Assembly (NCBI GenBank): GCA_016793065.1 | Contig: JAEULV010000048.1 | Coordinates: 38,860 to 102,859 of the forward strand | Direction: 5' to 3' | Length of the DNA stretch: 64,000 bases | DNA from: Hyphomicrobiaceae bacterium | Lineage (GTDB): Bacteria > Pseudomonadota > Alphaproteobacteria > Rhizobiales > Ancalomicrobiaceae | In this document: positions 46,189 through 54,997 of the stretch, one piece after another | Layout: each line of letters begins with the position of its first letter | Position numbering within the stretch: position 1 is the stretch's first letter | Translations under genes and position numbers: made by a program | Notes under the pieces: model-generated | Database searches by the model: none | Seen by the model: the letters and a program-made list of their open reading frames with translations, nothing else | What the model was told of the DNA's origin: nothing

Positions 46189-47369
46189 CCAAGCTCGTTT
46201 CTCCCGCCGAGACCGAACCGACCCGGAGCCTGCCGGCGCAGGCGTTCACGTCGCGCCGGATCATGCTGGCCGATCGCGAGATCGCCGGAACGGTGCACGT
46301 GGCCGGCGGCCGGATCATCGGCGTCGACGAGGACCGGTTCGACGCCGGCGCCATCGATTTCGGCGCGGATCTGCTGATCCCCGGGCTGGTCGAGCTGCAC
46401 ACGGACCATCTGGAGCCGCACTACTCGCCGCGGCCGAAGGTCTACTGGAACCCGTTCTCGGCGGTGTTCGCCTATGACGCGCAGATTGCCGGCGCGGGCA
46501 TCACCACGGTGTTCGATTCGTTGCGGGCCGGCTCGGAGCGGGCCGAGGACGGCTTCGGCGCCAGCCTGTTGAAGCTCGGCGATGCGATCGAGCGGGCCAA
46601 GCGCAGCGGCATGCTGCGCGCCGATCACCACACCCATCTGCGCTGCGAGGTCTGCGCCGACGACGTGCTGGTCGATGCCAGGCGCTATGCCGAGCGCTTC
46701 GACGTGCGGCTGATGTCGCTGATGGACCATACGCCGGGGCAGCGGCAGTTCCGCGACGAGGAAAAGCTGCGCGACTACTATCGCGGCAAGTCGGGCAAGA
46801 GCGATCCGGAACTGGACGAAATGTTCGCCCGCCGGCGCGAACTGCACGCCAACAACAGCGAGCGGCACCGGCGGGCGCTGGTCGAACTCGGCCATGCGCG
46901 CGGCATTGCGCTGGCGAGCCATGACGACACCACGGTGGAGCAGGTCGACGAGGCGATCGCCGACCGGATGCAGGTGGCGGAATTCCCGACGACGGTGGAG
47001 GCGGCGCAGGCCTCGCACGCGGCCGGCCTTGCCGTGCTGATGGGAGCGCCGAACGTGGTGCGCGGCGGCTCGCATTCGGGCAACGTCTCGGCGCGGGTGC
47101 TGGCCGAGGCGGGCGTGCTCGACATCCTGTCGTCGGACTATGTGCCGATCAGCCTGATCGAGGGAGCGTTCGGGCTTGCCGATGTCGCGGAGATCGGCCT
47201 GTTGCCGGGGGCGATCCGGACGGTGACCAAGAACCCGGCGGATGCAACCGGCATGACCGATCGCGGCGAGATCGCCGTCGGCAAGCGGGCCGACCTGGTG
47301 CGGGTGGCGCTGTTCGAGGGGCATCCGGTGGTGCGCGAGGTCTATCGCGAAGGGCTCAGGGTGTCGTGA
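46185..47369 (+). CDS. phnM: RPnTP hydrolase PhnM
   Basis: 394 residues. An amidohydrolase-fold enzyme: [20 protein letters not shown] gives the HxxH-type metal site, [12 protein letters not shown] and [16 protein letters not shown] carry further ligands, and [18 protein letters not shown] is a PhnM hallmark. It removes diphosphate from 5-triphospho-ribosyl phosphonate, preparing the PhnJ substrate. Coupled to phnN. Confidence 0.95.
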   Translation: MTKLVSPAETEPTRSLPAQAFTSRRIMLADREIAGTVHVAGGRIIGVDEDRFDAGAIDFGADLLIPGLVELHTDHLEPHYSPRPKVYWNPFSAVFAYDAQIAGAGITTVFDSLRAGSERAEDGFGASLLKLGDAIERAKRSGMLRADHHTHLRCEVCADDVLVDARRYAERFDVRLMSLMDHTPGQRQFRDEEKLRDYYRGKSGKSDPELDEMFARRRELHANNSERHRRALVELGHARGIALASHDDTTVEQVDEAIADRMQVAEFPTTVEAAQASHAAGLAVLMGAPNVVRGGSHSGNVSARVLAEAGVLDILSSDYVPISLIEGAFGLADVAEIGLLPGAIRTVTKNPADATGMTDRGEIAVGKRADLVRVALFEGHPVVREVYREGLRVS

Positions 47370-47962
47370 TGGACGGGAGCGGGCCAGGGCAGAAGCCGAT
47401 GGCGGGCGAGGGACCGAGCGGCCGGCTGGTGCTGGTGGTCGGGCCGTCGGGCGCCGGCAAGGACGCGGTGATGAGCGGGGCCAAGGCCCGGCTCGCCGAC
47501 GATCCGGACATGCGGTTTCCCAAGCGGATGGTGACGCGGGCGGTGTCGGGGTCGGAGGATCACGACAGCTGCGACGCGGCGACCTTCGCGCGGCTCGCCT
47601 CCGACGGGGCGTTCGTGCTGACCTGGGAGGCGCATGGGCTGAGCTACGGCCTGCCGGCGTCGATCCTCAACATGGTGCACCAGGGCAAGACCGTGGTGAT
47701 GAACGGCTCGCGCACGGTGATCGCGGCGGCGCGGGCAATCGTGCCGACGGTGGCGGTGGAAATTACCGCGCCGGCCGAGGTGCTGGCGGCGCGGATCGCG
47801 GCGCGCGGACGGGCGAGCGACGGCGGCGCCGACGGGCGGCTGAAGCGGTCGGAGGAGATCGGGCCGGTGGCGGCGTGCGATGTGGTGATCGACAATTCCG
47901 GGACGCTGCGCGACGCGATCGACCGGTTCGTGGCGGTGCTGCGCGCCGACCGGGTGGCCTGA
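47369..47962 (+). CDS. phnN: Ribose 1,5-bisphosphokinase PhnN
   Basis: 197 residues from the ATG at 47369, which overlaps the phnM stop; a GTG at 47366 is also possible. P-loop LVLVVGPSGAGKDAVM; RMVTRAVSGSEDHDSCDAAT and LTWEAHGLSYGLPASI are typical of PhnN/guanylate-kinase-like folds. It phosphorylates ribose 1,5-bisphosphate to PRPP, ending the pathway. Last gene of the phn operon. Confidence 0.94.
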   Translation: MDGSGPGQKPMAGEGPSGRLVLVVGPSGAGKDAVMSGAKARLADDPDMRFPKRMVTRAVSGSEDHDSCDAATFARLASDGAFVLTWEAHGLSYGLPASILNMVHQGKTVVMNGSRTVIAAARAIVPTVAVEITAPAEVLAARIAARGRASDGGADGRLKRSEEIGPVAACDVVIDNSGTLRDAIDRFVAVLRADRVA

Positions 47963-47990
47963 TCGGCTGCGGCAGCGACGGGTTCAGGCC

Positions 47991-48299
47991 TCAGATCGCC
48001 CGATAGGGCACGGCGAGGCTCGGCGGCCAGCCGGAAAGGTCGGGGCCGGCGCGGCGCAGGCTGGCGGTGGAGCGACCGACGACGACCCACATGGTGACGA
48101 CCATGCCGAGCAGGGCGGCAAAGGCGACGCAGAGCGCCATCAGCACCAGGAAACCGCCATCGGAAAGGCCGGCGCCGGCGGCAATGGCGGGGCGCGCGAT
48201 CAGATCCTGGGCATAGGCACCGGCGACCTGGCCGGACACCAGCACGGCGAACACGGTCAGGATGGTGGCAAAGGTCCGGGTGATCAGCTTCGCGGTCAT
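47991..48299 (-). CDS. Small membrane protein, 102 residues
   Basis: ATG at 48299 with a strong GAGGAG 6 bases upstream. Two hydrophobic segments: residues about 8-30 (ILTVFAVLVSGQVAGAYA, which could also be a signal peptide cleaved after AYA) and about 49-75 (GFLVLMALCVAFAALLGMVV). I recognise no family. Convergent with phnN, only 28 bases apart. Confidence 0.65.
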   Translation of the reverse strand: MTAKLITRTFATILTVFAVLVSGQVAGAYAQDLIARPAIAAGAGLSDGGFLVLMALCVAFAALLGMVVTMWVVVGRSTASLRRAGPDLSGWPPSLAVPYRAI

Positions 48300-48547
48300 C
48301 GTCGTCTCCTCGCGCTGCGCGCTTTCGCGCCAGTCCGGGTTCACCCCGGTGCGGCGCGTGCCCGTTGGTCGACGGGCGCCGATCACTGGTTCAAGAACGT
48401 CTGGACCAAATGATCGATTTTCGCAGATTGCCCGGCATTCATGACCGGTTGAGGGATGAATTGGGGCGAAACAGCGGAATTTCGGCAATCGAGGGGCCGG
48501 CGAAGACGGATATGCAATCTGGGATTCGCGAAAAGCGCGCGGCTGGG

Positions 48548-49015
48548 TCAGCCGATCGGCTTCAGGTGATGGTGGCTGCCGGCGCCGTGGTCGTGGCCGT
48601 GATCGCGGGCATCTTCCTGCACCGGGACGACATGGAGATTGCCCCAGCGGACGCCGCGTTCGGCGAGGACCGCGTCGGCGAAGCCGTCGACGCTGCGGTG
48701 GGGGCCGCGCAGCACGGCGACCTCGAGGCAATTGTCGTGATCGAGATGGACGTGGAGCGAGGCGACCGACAGGTCGTGGTGCTGGTGGTGGGCATGGGTC
48801 AGGCGCTTGGCCAGCTCGCGCTCCTCGTGGTCGAAGACATAGGTGAGGGTGGCGATGCATTGCTCGGTCGGACGGCCGCGCCGCGCCTTCTGCACCAGCC
48901 CGGCGCGCATCAGGTCGCGCATGGCCTCGGACCGGCTGGCATAGCCGCGCTCCTGCATGAAGCCGTCAAGGGCGGCGACGAGATCCTCGTCGAGGGTCAT
49001 GGTCAGGCGTTCCAT
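48548..49015 (-). CDS. nikR: Nickel-responsive regulator NikR
   Basis: 155 residues. A ribbon-helix-helix N-terminus (ERLTMTLDEDLVAALDGFMQ, YASRSEAMRDLMR) is followed by the ACT-like nickel-binding part with His77, His88, His90 and Cys96, the same spacing as E. coli NikR His76, His87, His89 and Cys95. It represses nickel uptake when nickel is present. The C-terminus has an extra His-rich tail (DHGHDHGAGSHHH) that may store or sense metal. No nickel transporter, hydrogenase or urease gene is in the window. Confidence 0.93.
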   Translation of the reverse strand: MERLTMTLDEDLVAALDGFMQERGYASRSEAMRDLMRAGLVQKARRGRPTEQCIATLTYVFDHEERELAKRLTHAHHQHHDLSVASLHVHLDHDNCLEVAVLRGPHRSVDGFADAVLAERGVRWGNLHVVPVQEDARDHGHDHGAGSHHHLKPIG

Positions 49016-49047
49016 CGGCGGGTCCTCGGCGGCGGCGGGGCGATCGG

Positions 49048-50268
49048 TCAGGCTGGAACGGCTTCAGCGGGGGCCGTTGCCGCGACCGGGCGGGGAGCGG
49101 CGAAGGCGCGGCGGCTGACGAGGGCGAACAGCGCCACCAGCGCGAAGAGCCCGAGCGGCAAGGGCAGCAGCGCGCCGACGGAGCGGGCGACGAGCGGCGC
49201 AATGAAGATGACGGCGAGCAGGCTGCGTTCGAAGGGCAGGGCGCCGGTGCGCGCCATCTGGCGCCACAGGAACGCCGCCGCCGGGGCGATCAGCACCAGA
49301 TCGTAATCGAGCGAAAACGGCGTCGCCAGCAGGGTGCCGGCAAGGAGCGCCGCCGCCTTGAGATCGAAGTCGACGCTGGAGCGCCAGAGGCGAATGGTGG
49401 TGATGACGACGGCGAGGCTGGCGAGGACCTGGGCGAGATAGGCAAGGGCAACGCCGAGGCCAAGGGCGCGGGCGGCGGCGAAGACGCTCTGGATCTTGTG
49501 AAAGCCGACGCCGCCCTGTTCGAGCAGCACCCGGCGCGTGGCGCCGGTGGAGGCAAGAAAGGCGGACCAGACGTCCATGCCGAACAGCGCCGAGGTCGCA
49601 AGCACCATGGCGGCGACGGTGACGCCGGCGGCGGCGAAGGCGCGCCAATGACCGCCGGCGATGAAGGCAAGCGGGATCAGCAGGCCGAATTGCGGCTTGT
49701 AGGCGAGGAGCCCGATCAGGATGCCGGCGAGGATCGGCCGTTGACGCAGCAGGATGAGGCCGCCGGCGAACAACGCGGCGGTGAGGAAGGCATTCTGGCC
49801 ATGGCCGATGTTGAGCCAGACGGCGGGAAAGCCGATGGCGACGACGAGGGCGTCGCGGCGGGCGTCGAGCAGGCGGGCCATGACGGCGAGATAGGCGGCG
49901 AGGGTGGCGCCGAGCCAGACGAGCAGCGCGCCGAGATAGGGCAGGGCGGCAAGGCCGGCGGCGAGCGCCAGGAAGAAGGGCGGGTATTGCCAGCAGTAGA
50001 AATCGGCATCGAGGGGCTGGAGGAAATAGGCGTTCTGGAAGGCCTGATGGATCGACCAGTCATAGGGCGCGGCGGCACGACCGTCGAGAACAAGGGCGCC
50101 GGCGGTCCAGAAACTGGCGAAATCGGTGCCGAGGGGGCGACCGAGGGCGTCGAGATTGCCGCTGCGGGTGGCGAAGGCGACGGCAAGCGCGGCAAGGCCA
50201 ATGGCGATGATGAGCGACGAGACGAAGCGCACGCGCTCGGAATTGACCCAGTCACCGCTGGCAAACAT
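49048..50268 (-). CDS. GT87-like (DUF2029) polytopic membrane protein
   Basis: 406 residues with about ten hydrophobic segments. The first loop has LGTDFASFWTAGALVLDGRA and YCWQYPPFFLALAAGLAALP; the DF and YPP motifs are typical of DUF2029 glycosyltransferases using polyprenyl-phosphate sugars (alpha-mannosyl- or arabinosyltransferase relatives). LLAYKPQFGLLIPLAF and ATPFSLDYDLVLIAPAAAFL follow. Substrate unknown. Divergent from mtnA, 32 bases after nikR on the same strand. Confidence 0.85.
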   Translation of the reverse strand: MFASGDWVNSERVRFVSSLIIAIGLAALAVAFATRSGNLDALGRPLGTDFASFWTAGALVLDGRAAAPYDWSIHQAFQNAYFLQPLDADFYCWQYPPFFLALAAGLAALPYLGALLVWLGATLAAYLAVMARLLDARRDALVVAIGFPAVWLNIGHGQNAFLTAALFAGGLILLRQRPILAGILIGLLAYKPQFGLLIPLAFIAGGHWRAFAAAGVTVAAMVLATSALFGMDVWSAFLASTGATRRVLLEQGGVGFHKIQSVFAAARALGLGVALAYLAQVLASLAVVITTIRLWRSSVDFDLKAAALLAGTLLATPFSLDYDLVLIAPAAAFLWRQMARTGALPFERSLLAVIFIAPLVARSVGALLPLPLGLFALVALFALVSRRAFAAPRPVAATAPAEAVPA

Positions 50269-50384
50269 GGCTTGATATCCTCATTTCCGGAGGGACAAAC
50301 TAGCAAGGCGCGATTAAGTCCGGGTGAAAGCCGCCGCGTTCCGGGGCAATCTGAACGCCGGGCGCGCGGGATGCGGGAGCGAGC

Positions 50385-51467
50385 ATGAAGATCGACGGCA
50401 AGGCATATCGGACCATCTGGCGCGAGGGTGACGCGGTGGTGGTGATCGACCAGACGCGGTTGCCGTTTCGGCTGGAAACGCTGCGGCTCACCGATGTCGA
50501 GGCGACGGCGGTGGCGATCGAGACGATGGTGGTGCGCGGCGCGCCGCTGATCGGGGCGACGGCGGCCTATGGCATGGCGCTGGGCATGGCCGGCGATGCC
50601 TCGGACGGCGGTCTGGAGCGGGCGTTTCAGCGGCTGATCCGGACCCGGCCGACGGCGATCAACCTGCATTGGGCGCTGGAGCGGATGCGGACGCGGCTGG
50701 CGGAGCTGGCGCCGGGCGAGCGGGCCGGCGCGGCGTGGCGGCTGGCGGCGTCGATCGCCGACGAGGACGTGGCGATCAATGCCGGCATCGGCCGCAACGG
50801 CCTGCGGCTGATCGAGGATCTCGCCGCCGGCAAGGCCGATGGCGAGCCGGTGCACATTCTCACCCACTGCAATGCCGGCTGGCTGGCAACCGTCGACTGG
50901 GGGACGGCGACGGCGCCGATCTACATGGCGCATGAGGCCGGAATCGCGGTGCATGTCTGGGTCGACGAGACGCGCCCGCGCAATCAGGGCGCCTTTCTGA
51001 CCGCCTATGAGCTGGGGCATCACGGCGTGCCGCACACGGTGATCGCCGACAATACCGGCGGCCACCTGATGCAGCACGGCATGGTCGATTGCGTCATCGT
51101 CGGCACCGACCGCACCACGGCGCATGGCGATGTCGCCAACAAGATCGGCACCTATCTGAAGGCGTTGGCGGCGGCCGACAACGGCGTGCCGTTCTATGTG
51201 GCGCTGCCGACGCCGACGATCGACCGGACCATTGCGGATGGTATCAAGGAGATTCCGATCGAGCAGCGCGGCGGGGCGGAAGTGAGCGAGGTCACCGGGC
51301 GGTGCGCCGACGGGCGGCTGGAGACGGTGCGCATCGTCGCCGACGGCTCGCCGGTGGCCAATTACGCCTTCGACGTGACGCCGGCGCGGCTGGTGACGGC
51401 GCTGATCACCGAACGCGGCGTGGTGCCGGCCTCGGCCGAGGGCATCGCGTCGCTGTGGGCAGGGTGA
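50385..51467 (+). CDS. mtnA: Methylthioribose-1-phosphate isomerase
   Basis: 360 residues. eIF2B-like fold: [40 protein letters not shown] (catalytic Cys), [18 protein letters not shown], and [20 protein letters not shown] with the catalytic Asp. It turns 5-methylthioribose-1-phosphate into the ribulose form in methionine salvage. MtnP, which forms its substrate, is encoded 7 kb away. The 116-base leader has a GCGTTC/GAACGC hairpin. Confidence 0.96.
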   Translation: MKIDGKAYRTIWREGDAVVVIDQTRLPFRLETLRLTDVEATAVAIETMVVRGAPLIGATAAYGMALGMAGDASDGGLERAFQRLIRTRPTAINLHWALERMRTRLAELAPGERAGAAWRLAASIADEDVAINAGIGRNGLRLIEDLAAGKADGEPVHILTHCNAGWLATVDWGTATAPIYMAHEAGIAVHVWVDETRPRNQGAFLTAYELGHHGVPHTVIADNTGGHLMQHGMVDCVIVGTDRTTAHGDVANKIGTYLKALAAADNGVPFYVALPTPTIDRTIADGIKEIPIEQRGGAEVSEVTGRCADGRLETVRIVADGSPVANYAFDVTPARLVTALITERGVVPASAEGIASLWAG

Positions 51468-51494
51468 GCGGGGCGCCGAGGCTTGTTGGGCGGC

Positions 51495-52487
51495 TCAACC
51501 GATGGCGGTGAGCTTGGCGGCGCCGGTGCCCTGGGCCTGGCGCGGGGTCATGCCATAGCGGGCACGGAACAGGCGGTTGAAGGTGGAGATGTCCTGGAAG
51601 CCGGACTCGTAGGCGACGTCGAGAATGCGCAGGCGACGCTGGCCGTCGGCGATCAGGGCGCTGTAGGCGGTTTCCAGCCGGCGGGCGCGGACGAGATCGG
51701 TGAAGCAGGTCTCGACCTCGGTCAGCAGGGCCTGGACCGAGCGTTCGGACATGTCGAGGGCGCGGGCGGCGCGGGCGAGCGTCAGCTCCGGGTCGCAGGC
51801 GTGCTTCTCGATGAAGGAATAGAGCGCCTGGCGCCGGGCGATGCGGACGCCGCCGCGCTCATCAAGCGACCGGCTGTCGAGATCGCGCAGGGTGGCGCCG
51901 ATGAGGTCGCACATGTGGCGGTCATACATCTCGACATCGGCCGGGGCGGCCGAGCGCAGGGTGCCGGCGATGGTGCCGGCATAGGACCGCAGCAGCTTCA
52001 GCGCGGTGCAGGTCTCGATGCGGCGGCCGGCGAAGCGTTGCGGGTCGAGGCCGGACAGGCGCAGGTCGGCGGGGGCGAACTTCAGGCCCCACAGCACGCC
52101 GCCGGTCTGGGTCAGGAGATTGGACGGCGATGAGGCGCTCATGATCACCGCCTGGCCGGGGCGGAGCAGGAACTCCTCGCCGTTCTGGCTGGCGAGAAAC
52201 TGGCCGTCCTCGATGATCGACATGGAGAAGCCGGCGTCGCCATCGGCGATCAGCTCGCGCGAGCGGATCATCTCGATCGGGGACAGCGACAGGCGGGTGA
52301 TCGACAGCCGGCCAAGCTGGCCGATGCCGACGCGGGCGTCGATGATGGCGTCGCGGACGCAGCGGACATCGATGCCGAGCACGGTGCGGGAAATCTCGTC
52401 GCGCCAGGCGCGCAGGCTGCCGTCAACCGTCAGGCCTCGGCCGACGATCACCCGGAACTGCGCTGGCGCGGACGCGCTATCCTGCAT
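51495..52487 (-). CDS. AraC family transcriptional regulator
   Basis: 330 residues. The N-terminal 210 residues are a cupin-like sensor (FSMSIIEDGQFLASQNGEEF, LLRPGQAVIMSASSPSNLLT). The C-terminal double helix-turn-helix reads ELTLARAARALDMSERSVQA, then LRILDVAYESGFQDISTFNR and LFRARYGMTPRQAQG. Targets unknown; no gene is divergently adjacent within 580 bases. Confidence 0.92.
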   Translation of the reverse strand: MQDSASAPAQFRVIVGRGLTVDGSLRAWRDEISRTVLGIDVRCVRDAIIDARVGIGQLGRLSITRLSLSPIEMIRSRELIADGDAGFSMSIIEDGQFLASQNGEEFLLRPGQAVIMSASSPSNLLTQTGGVLWGLKFAPADLRLSGLDPQRFAGRRIETCTALKLLRSYAGTIAGTLRSAAPADVEMYDRHMCDLIGATLRDLDSRSLDERGGVRIARRQALYSFIEKHACDPELTLARAARALDMSERSVQALLTEVETCFTDLVRARRLETAYSALIADGQRRLRILDVAYESGFQDISTFNRLFRARYGMTPRQAQGTGAAKLTAIG

Positions 52488-53070
52488 GCTTCACGTTTCC
52501 AGTCGTTGTTGTCGCGACGACGGCTTGAGCCGCCATCCCAGGGACCATCCGGGCGGCGGTGATGCCACCCAGCACGGGTTTGACCGTCAGCTGCAACCGC
52601 GACGGTGCGAGCGGTCAATGCCACATGCATACTGTAACAAAAATTCCAGAATGCCAATTCAGCCGCAAGTCTGAGCTCCTGCTTTTGCTGGCGCAATTTA
52701 ATGCAACATCCGCGAAAACAAATGCAAAGCAGAACCGGTTCGATCTGGTTGAATCGAAAGAGAGTTTCGAGCGCGCTTGCACTTTGGCGCGGCAGGATGT
52801 GCCCGGATACGGGCGCGCGAGCAGGCACGCAACGCCTTGAGAAGCGGCAGAATAGCGCGACTTCGGTGACGATGGGATGATGTCGGCAGTGGAAGAGATT
52901 CGTTAGCATCGACTAAAGTCGATCACAACTGCGTGAGCGAAAGAGCGAACGATCGTTCGTTCTTGAGAGTGTGACGGAAATCATCAATAAGCGAACGTTC
53001 GTTCAGGGTCGATCCCGGTCCGGGGCGACCCAGTCCTGCCGCAATCCCCGCTTGCCGGAGCGCGTCCGCG
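52488..53070. other. 583-base divergent region araC-type / tetR
   Basis: No convincing gene. The middle part (52600-52780) is richer in A and T than the surroundings and holds repeated TGCAA/TTGCA motifs near GCAATTTAATGCAAC. The right end carries the TetR operators. A minus-strand frame at 52448-52909 has no family resemblance and poor amino-acid composition. Confidence 0.5.
52945..53004. promoter_or_regulatory. Two palindromic operators for the TetR regulator
   Basis: GCGAACGATCGTTCGTTC at 52945-52962 and GCGAACGTTCGTTC at 52991-53004 share GCGAAC and GTTCGTTC. Each contains a perfect palindrome (GAACGATCGTTC; GAACGTTC). They lie 67-110 bases before the tetR start, so autorepression of tetR and the efflux genes is likely. 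Confidence 0.7.
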
Positions 53071-53730
53071 ATGCGTATGCCCAATGTCGAACTGCAGACC
53101 GAGCGGCGCCGGCAGATCCTGCGGGCGGCGGAGCGGTGCTTCACCCGTTCGGGGTTCCACGGCACCGGCATGCAGGAAGTCTGCCTCGAGGCCGGGATGA
53201 GCGCCGGCAATGTCTACCGCTATTTCCGCTCCAAGACCGAGATCATCGCGGCGATCATCGACGAGGAGCGGCAGCGGATCGCGGCGCAATTCGCGGCGCT
53301 GTCGACGGCGGAGAGCTTTCTCGGCGCGCTTTCCGACCTGATCGACCAGCATCTTGCCGACCATGCCAACCGGGAACACCTGGCGATGTGGGCGGAGGTG
53401 CTGTCGGAGATCTCGCGCAACGCCGAGATCGCCGCCGTCTATGCCGGGCTGGAACGGGACATGCGCGCGGCGATGACGCGGGCGGTGGAGCGGGCGATCG
53501 AGCGGGGCGAGATTGCCCCGACGATGGACCCGGCGACGGTGGCGGTGCTGTTGCTGTCGCTCGGCGACGGGCTGTGCGCGCGGGCCGGCGTCGATATCGA
53601 GGTGTCGCTGCCGGCGCTGGCCGAGGCGGTGAAGCAATGGTCGCGGCTGCTGCTGCGGCCGTTGAAGCCCCCCGTCCAGCGGGAGACGGACCCGGCGCCG
53701 TCGCAACTGGTTGTGGAGCCGGCTTCATGA
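53071..53730 (+). CDS. TetR family repressor of the efflux operon
   Basis: 219 residues. The helix-turn-helix is RRQILRAAERCFTRSGFHGT, then MQEVCLEAGMSAGNVYRYFR and SKTEIIAAII. The ligand domain is unremarkable. The stop overlaps an ATG of the next gene's frame (ATGA). Two palindromic sites precede it. It probably senses the pump's substrates. Confidence 0.93.
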   Translation: MRMPNVELQTERRRQILRAAERCFTRSGFHGTGMQEVCLEAGMSAGNVYRYFRSKTEIIAAIIDEERQRIAAQFAALSTAESFLGALSDLIDQHLADHANREHLAMWAEVLSEISRNAEIAAVYAGLERDMRAAMTRAVERAIERGEIAPTMDPATVAVLLLSLGDGLCARAGVDIEVSLPALAEAVKQWSRLLLRPLKPPVQRETDPAPSQLVVEPAS

Positions 53731-53786
53731 CAAAGACGCCCATGGCCGTTCAATCCAATCCTTCCCGAATTCAGTATCAAGGCTCG

Positions 53787-54980
53787 ATGATGTCCTCCGC
53801 TCGCCCCCTCGCCCTCGCCCTTTGTCTGCTTGCCGGTTCGATCGCGACCGACGTCGTCGCCGCCGAGAGCGTCGGCGCGACGGGACAGGTGGCGCCGGCG
53901 CCGGTGATCACGGTGGTGCGGGCGCAGGCGCGCGAACTGGCGGCGACGACGCTGGTTTCCGGTACGCTGGTGGCGCGCGAGGATGTGGCGGTCAACACCG
54001 AGATCGAGGGGCTGGCGATCGTCGAGATCCTGGTCGAGCAGGGGGCGGTCGTCGACAAGGGCCAGGTGATGGCGCGGCTGTCGCGGGCGACGCTGGATGC
54101 GTTGGTGGCGCAGAGCGACGCCAATGTGGCGCGCGCGGTCGCCGGCATCGCCCAGGCGGAGGCGGCGATCGCGGAAGCGGACGCGACCAGGGCCGAGGCG
54201 GACGCGACGCTGGCGCGCATCCGCACCCTGCGGACCTCCGGCACCGCGTCGATCCAGGAACTGGATTCGCGGGTTGCCGCGGCCAAGGCGGCGGAAGCGC
54301 GGGCGAATTCGGCGCGGCAGGGGCTCAACCAGGCCAAGGCGGAACTGGCGGCGTTGCAGGCGGGCCGCAAGGAAATCGACGTGCGGATGGCGCGGACCGA
54401 GATCAAGGCGCCGGCGGCCGGGCTGGTGGCGAGCCGCGCGGCGCGACTGGGCGCGATTGCCTCGGCGCAGTCGGGGCCGCTGTTCACGATCATCGCCGGC
54501 GGCGACATCGAACTCGAGGCCGACGTGCCGGAAACGGCAATGGCGCGGATCGCCGTCGGCCAGCCGGCGACGGTAACGCCGGCGGGGTTTGCCGCGCCGG
54601 TGACCGGCAAGGTGCGGCTGGTGATGACCGAGATCGACCGGGCGTCGCGGCTTGGCAAGGTGCGGGTGGCGCTGCCGGGGCGCGACGGCATCCGGGCCGG
54701 CGCCTTCGGCAGCGGCCTGATCGAGATCGAGCGGCGCAAGGTGGTGAGCGTGCCGTTGTCGGCGATCGTGTCGAGCGACAAGGGCGCGCAGGTGCAGGTG
54801 GTGCGCGACGGCAAGGTCGAGAACCGGGCCGTCAAGACCGGCATGCGGGCCGAGGGTCAGGTGGAAATCGTCGAGGGTATCGCCGCGGGCGATGTGGTGT
54901 TGCTGCGCGCCGGCGGGTTCGTCCGCGCCGGCGACCGCATCACGCCGGTCGATGCCGATGGCAAGCCGGTCGCGGGCTGA
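53787..54980 (+). CDS. RND efflux periplasmic adaptor (MFP)
   Basis: 397 residues from the ATG at 53787, which gives a clean signal peptide (MMSSARPLALALCLLAGSIA ending before AAES); the frame also has an ATG at 53727 overlapping tetR. The barrel-sandwich part is VAVNTEIEGLAIVEILVEQG, the coiled-coil hairpin about 85-170 (ANVARAVAGIAQAEAAIAEA), and the beta-barrel FTIIAGGDIELEADVPETAM. It links the inner-membrane pump to an outer-membrane channel, which is not encoded here. Confidence 0.92.
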   Translation: MMSSARPLALALCLLAGSIATDVVAAESVGATGQVAPAPVITVVRAQARELAATTLVSGTLVAREDVAVNTEIEGLAIVEILVEQGAVVDKGQVMARLSRATLDALVAQSDANVARAVAGIAQAEAAIAEADATRAEADATLARIRTLRTSGTASIQELDSRVAAAKAAEARANSARQGLNQAKAELAALQAGRKEIDVRMARTEIKAPAAGLVASRAARLGAIASAQSGPLFTIIAGGDIELEADVPETAMARIAVGQPATVTPAGFAAPVTGKVRLVMTEIDRASRLGKVRVALPGRDGIRAGAFGSGLIEIERRKVVSVPLSAIVSSDKGAQVQVVRDGKVENRAVKTGMRAEGQVEIVEGIAAGDVVLLRAGGFVRAGDRITPVDADGKPVAG

Positions 54981-54997
54981 GCGGGAGCTGAATTCAG

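Noticed and set aside
52448..52909. 153-codon minus-strand frame upstream of the AraC gene
   Set aside because: Cys/Arg/His-rich without family resemblance, overlaps the AraC start; better read as non-coding.
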